A stretch of 50,941 bases of DNA from UBA2428 sp002343545. Lineage in GTDB: Bacteria; Bdellovibrionota; UBA2428. Below, one piece after another: positions 49,366-50,941 of this stretch; the stretch's first letter is position 1, and each line of letters begins with the position of its first letter. Under the pieces are notes generated by a model. The model did not search any database and was not told where the DNA came from. It saw only the letters and a list, made by a program, of their open reading frames with translations. The stretch spans positions 1 to 50,941 of the forward strand of contig CALFZE010000013.1 of assembly GCA_937952285.1 (NCBI GenBank), given 5' to 3'. The translations under genes and the position numbers were made by a program.

Positions 49366-49449
49366 TTACTTCTTCTTTTTCTTGGCGACCTTCTTCTTCA
49401 CGGTCTTCTTGGCGGTCTTTTTCTTCACGGTCTTCTTCTTGGCTGCCAT
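49366..49449 (-). CDS. 27-aa lysine-rich histone-like peptide
   Basis: The minus strand has ATG with AGGAGGG five bases upstream, 27 codons, then TAA. The product is MAAKKK, then TVKKK/TAKK/TVKKK/VAKKKKK, that is 17 lysines of 27 residues in the manner of histone H1 tails and AlgP/Hc1-like proteins. It has its own strong terminator, so it is an isolated unit. Nucleic-acid binding is likely from composition. It could also be the remnant of a longer histone-like protein, but no coding continuation is seen upstream. Confidence 0.75.
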   Translation of the reverse strand: MAAKKKTVKKKTAKKTVKKKVAKKKKK

Positions 49450-49647
49450 AGCACCCTCCTTACAAGGTTCAGGATCGGAACGATCCTTCTATAACTTTAC
49501 TGTACGTGTCATTTTCGTTGCGCGCAATACCAAGTCGAAACTTTCTGCAGGCTTGATGCGCGTCACTTCATCTCACACACGAGCGTGACTGAAACTTTTC
49601 CGATCGAGCGTCAAAAGGAATGCGAAAGTTCCGTTCGCGCGATCGCC

Positions 49648-49653
49648 TAGAAT
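49648..49653 (+). promoter_or_regulatory. -10 element, probable leaderless start
   Basis: TAGAAT is followed by GAAAAC (6 nt) and the ATG at 49660, with no Shine-Dalgarno sequence. The rest of 49450-49647 holds no gene. Confidence 0.45.
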
Positions 49654-49659
49654 GAAAAC

Positions 49660-50682
49660 ATGCACGTCTCGGCGAAAAAAATCACGCGACACTTTCTCGT
49701 CGTCCTTCTCGCGAGCGGCGGATTCTCCGCGTGCAAAGTCGCCGGAGACGACGCGGCGCGAACAACGACGCCGCAAGAAGGCGTCGTCGTGCTCGCGAGC
49801 TATTCCGGACTCGTCGCGGATCCGAACGCTTCGGTCATGCTGAACCTGCCGACCGACGCGCAGAACGGCTACACGCTCGAAGGATACAATTCCACGTTCC
49901 AAGCTCAGGCCCTCGCCGTCGCGACGAACGACAGTCTCGAGAAGATCGCGTCGCCCGCGCCCCGTTGCCGCCTGTTGAGCGAACCCTCGGACATCTCCCT
50001 CTCGGTCTCGCGCCGCCTCGACATCGGAGACCTCAAGCTCTCCATCGGCGGCGAAAGCGAAAGCCTGCCGAAGAACGAAGACTTCACGATCGGCCGTTAC
50101 CTCATACGTCTCGCGCCCGGCACTTACTCGCTCACGAATACCGCGCATCCCGAAGCCATGGCCCTCAACCATGTGCTCCGCGTCGTGGAGCCCTCGACTT
50201 CGATCCTCGTGAGTTCCGGCGCGGCGCTCAACCAACCCGTTTCGATCCTCGGCACGATCGGGCCGAACGATCCGGCCTGGATCGTTTCGATCGCCAAAGC
50301 CAGCGGCGCCAAGATCCAAGCCCAGGCTCCGGCCGGCACTTCGTACGTGTCGGTCATGCTGAGCGACGGCCAGCTCGACGCCGAGGGCGCGAGCAACCCC
50401 CAAACCACGGTGATCTGCACGGCGGCTCCCGGCGCGCCGATCACCATTCCTCCCGAACTCCTTCAGGACTTCGTGGGGTCGGCGGATCCGGCGCAAAGCC
50501 GCGCCAGCCTGACCGTGGACTTCGTGTCGGTCGATCGCCGCACGAAGCAAGGCAAGGTCACCGATGCGCTCGTCGATAGCCGGACCCGCCACATCCACGG
50601 CGGCGCGTTCATCAACCTGCGCAAGTCCGATGGATCGACGGGCACCTACCGTTCGCCCTTCGGCCTCGTCCTGATCGAGTAA
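49660..50682 (+). CDS. Lipoprotein with beta-sandwich-like body
   Basis: This 340-aa protein has a signal peptide and a lipobox-like GFSAC with Cys25. The body is rich in short strands (VVVLASYSGL, GYTLEGYN, DLKLSIGGE, RYLIRLAPGTYSLTN, VLRVVEPSTSILVSSGAA, SYVSVMLSDGQL), suggesting repeated beta-sandwich modules. Two further cysteines (PRCR, VICT) may pair. Family not recognised. It probably faces the periplasm or the cell surface. Confidence 0.75.
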   Translation: MHVSAKKITRHFLVVLLASGGFSACKVAGDDAARTTTPQEGVVVLASYSGLVADPNASVMLNLPTDAQNGYTLEGYNSTFQAQALAVATNDSLEKIASPAPRCRLLSEPSDISLSVSRRLDIGDLKLSIGGESESLPKNEDFTIGRYLIRLAPGTYSLTNTAHPEAMALNHVLRVVEPSTSILVSSGAALNQPVSILGTIGPNDPAWIVSIAKASGAKIQAQAPAGTSYVSVMLSDGQLDAEGASNPQTTVICTAAPGAPITIPPELLQDFVGSADPAQSRASLTVDFVSVDRRTKQGKVTDALVDSRTRHIHGGAFINLRKSDGSTGTYRSPFGLVLIE

Positions 50683-50685
50683 CGA

Positions 50686-50941
50686 TCAGCGCCGTTTGAA
50701 GATCCACTCGTCGTCTTGGGCCCAAGGGCGCGCGCGCGCGTCGCTCGCCTGCGGCCCCGAGCGATCGACCGAGAGCCGAAGGATCTTACGGTTGGAGTCT
50801 TCGGTCAGGATGACGGAGCCGTCCGAGGCCTGGGCGATTCCGATGGGCGCCCCCAAAGGCCGCTTCGAAACCGTTTCGATCGACCCCCAATCCCAGATGA
50901 GGTTCAAAGGCCGGCCGCTCGGACGCCCATCCGCGCCGACG
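50686..50941 (-). CDS. Sorbosone/glucose dehydrogenase-like protein, partial
   Basis: Only the C-terminal 85 or so residues lie in the window; the frame runs off at base 50941. ADGRPSGRPLNLIWDWGS, KRPLGAPIGIAQASDGSVILTEDSNRKILRLSV is the closing blade of a PQQ-type sorbosone dehydrogenase beta-propeller (family form GRPVGVAVxxDGALLVSDD). The end, DDEWIFKRR, is unremarkable. The stop is 3 bp from the convergent lipoprotein gene. Confidence 0.7.
   Translation of the reverse strand, partial: VGADGRPSGRPLNLIWDWGSIETVSKRPLGAPIGIAQASDGSVILTEDSNRKILRLSVDRSGPQASDARARPWAQDDEWIFKRR

Overview
The window is a GC-rich chromosome segment from a Gram-negative bacterium. The core genes include the dnaX-ybaB-recR block with the SRP RNA in front and an MglA-like gene behind it. 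There are also many lipoproteins and small secreted proteins. Together these fit a Bdellovibrionota or other former-deltaproteobacterial lineage; this is an inference, since no rRNA lies in the window. Most genes have signal peptides or tight 4-bp start/stop overlaps. Several genes lack a Shine-Dalgarno sequence and instead carry a -10-like hexamer 6-9 nt before the ATG, which suggests leaderless transcripts.

Layout. 1-3.5 kb: tRNA-Asn, a degenerate MglA-like GTPase, recR, ybaB, dnaX (with a candidate A-AAA-AAG frameshift site) and the 4.5S/SRP RNA, all on the minus strand. 3.5-4.9 kb: a secreted papain-like protease and tRNA-Ser(UGA). 4.9-14.1 kb: a visibly AT-richer integrative mobilizable element next to tRNA-Ser, with tyrosine integrase, excisionase-like protein, MobC, a MOBP-type relaxase, HigB-HigA, an orphan HigA-like regulator, two tandem 87-aa paralogues, a 54-aa hydrophobic peptide with a structured leader, and a secreted caspase-like protein with a small secreted partner. 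Tandem 11-bp CTGAG repeats lie at both ends, and a 13/16 direct repeat is a candidate att pair.

14.1-26.1 kb: a diguanylate cyclase fused to a ribbon-helix-helix domain, three genes of unknown function, then an operon for a staphyloxanthin-like C30 carotenoid: gbsR-type regulator, crtN, aldehyde dehydrogenase, DUF2141, crtP, crtQ, crtO. The operon has enzymes for desaturation, terminal oxidation, glycosylation and acylation but no crtM. A LysR regulator and a GAF histidine kinase lie upstream.

26.1-42.3 kb: rnk, a lipoprotein, a membrane histidine kinase, a secreted zinc peptidase, a GT39-type membrane glycosyltransferase, a GH92 glycosidase flanked by two exported beta-rich proteins, a DCC-family protein divergent from a TPR protein, an 883-aa exported protein, a proline-rich exported protein and an 80-bp REP-like palindrome. 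42.3-50.9 kb: ribF, a vWA lipoprotein followed by three small exported proteins, rlmH, a pseudo-receiver/GAF protein, an alpha/beta hydrolase with an M14 carboxypeptidase, a 27-aa lysine-rich protein, a lipoprotein and a partial sorbosone-dehydrogenase-like gene.

The most unusual points are the dnaX slippery site whose -1 frame runs into ybaB, the MglA-like protein without a GTP-binding loop, the GGDEF-RHH fusion, the mobile element's cargo and end repeats, the isolated polylysine protein, and the recurrent leaderless-promoter geometry.
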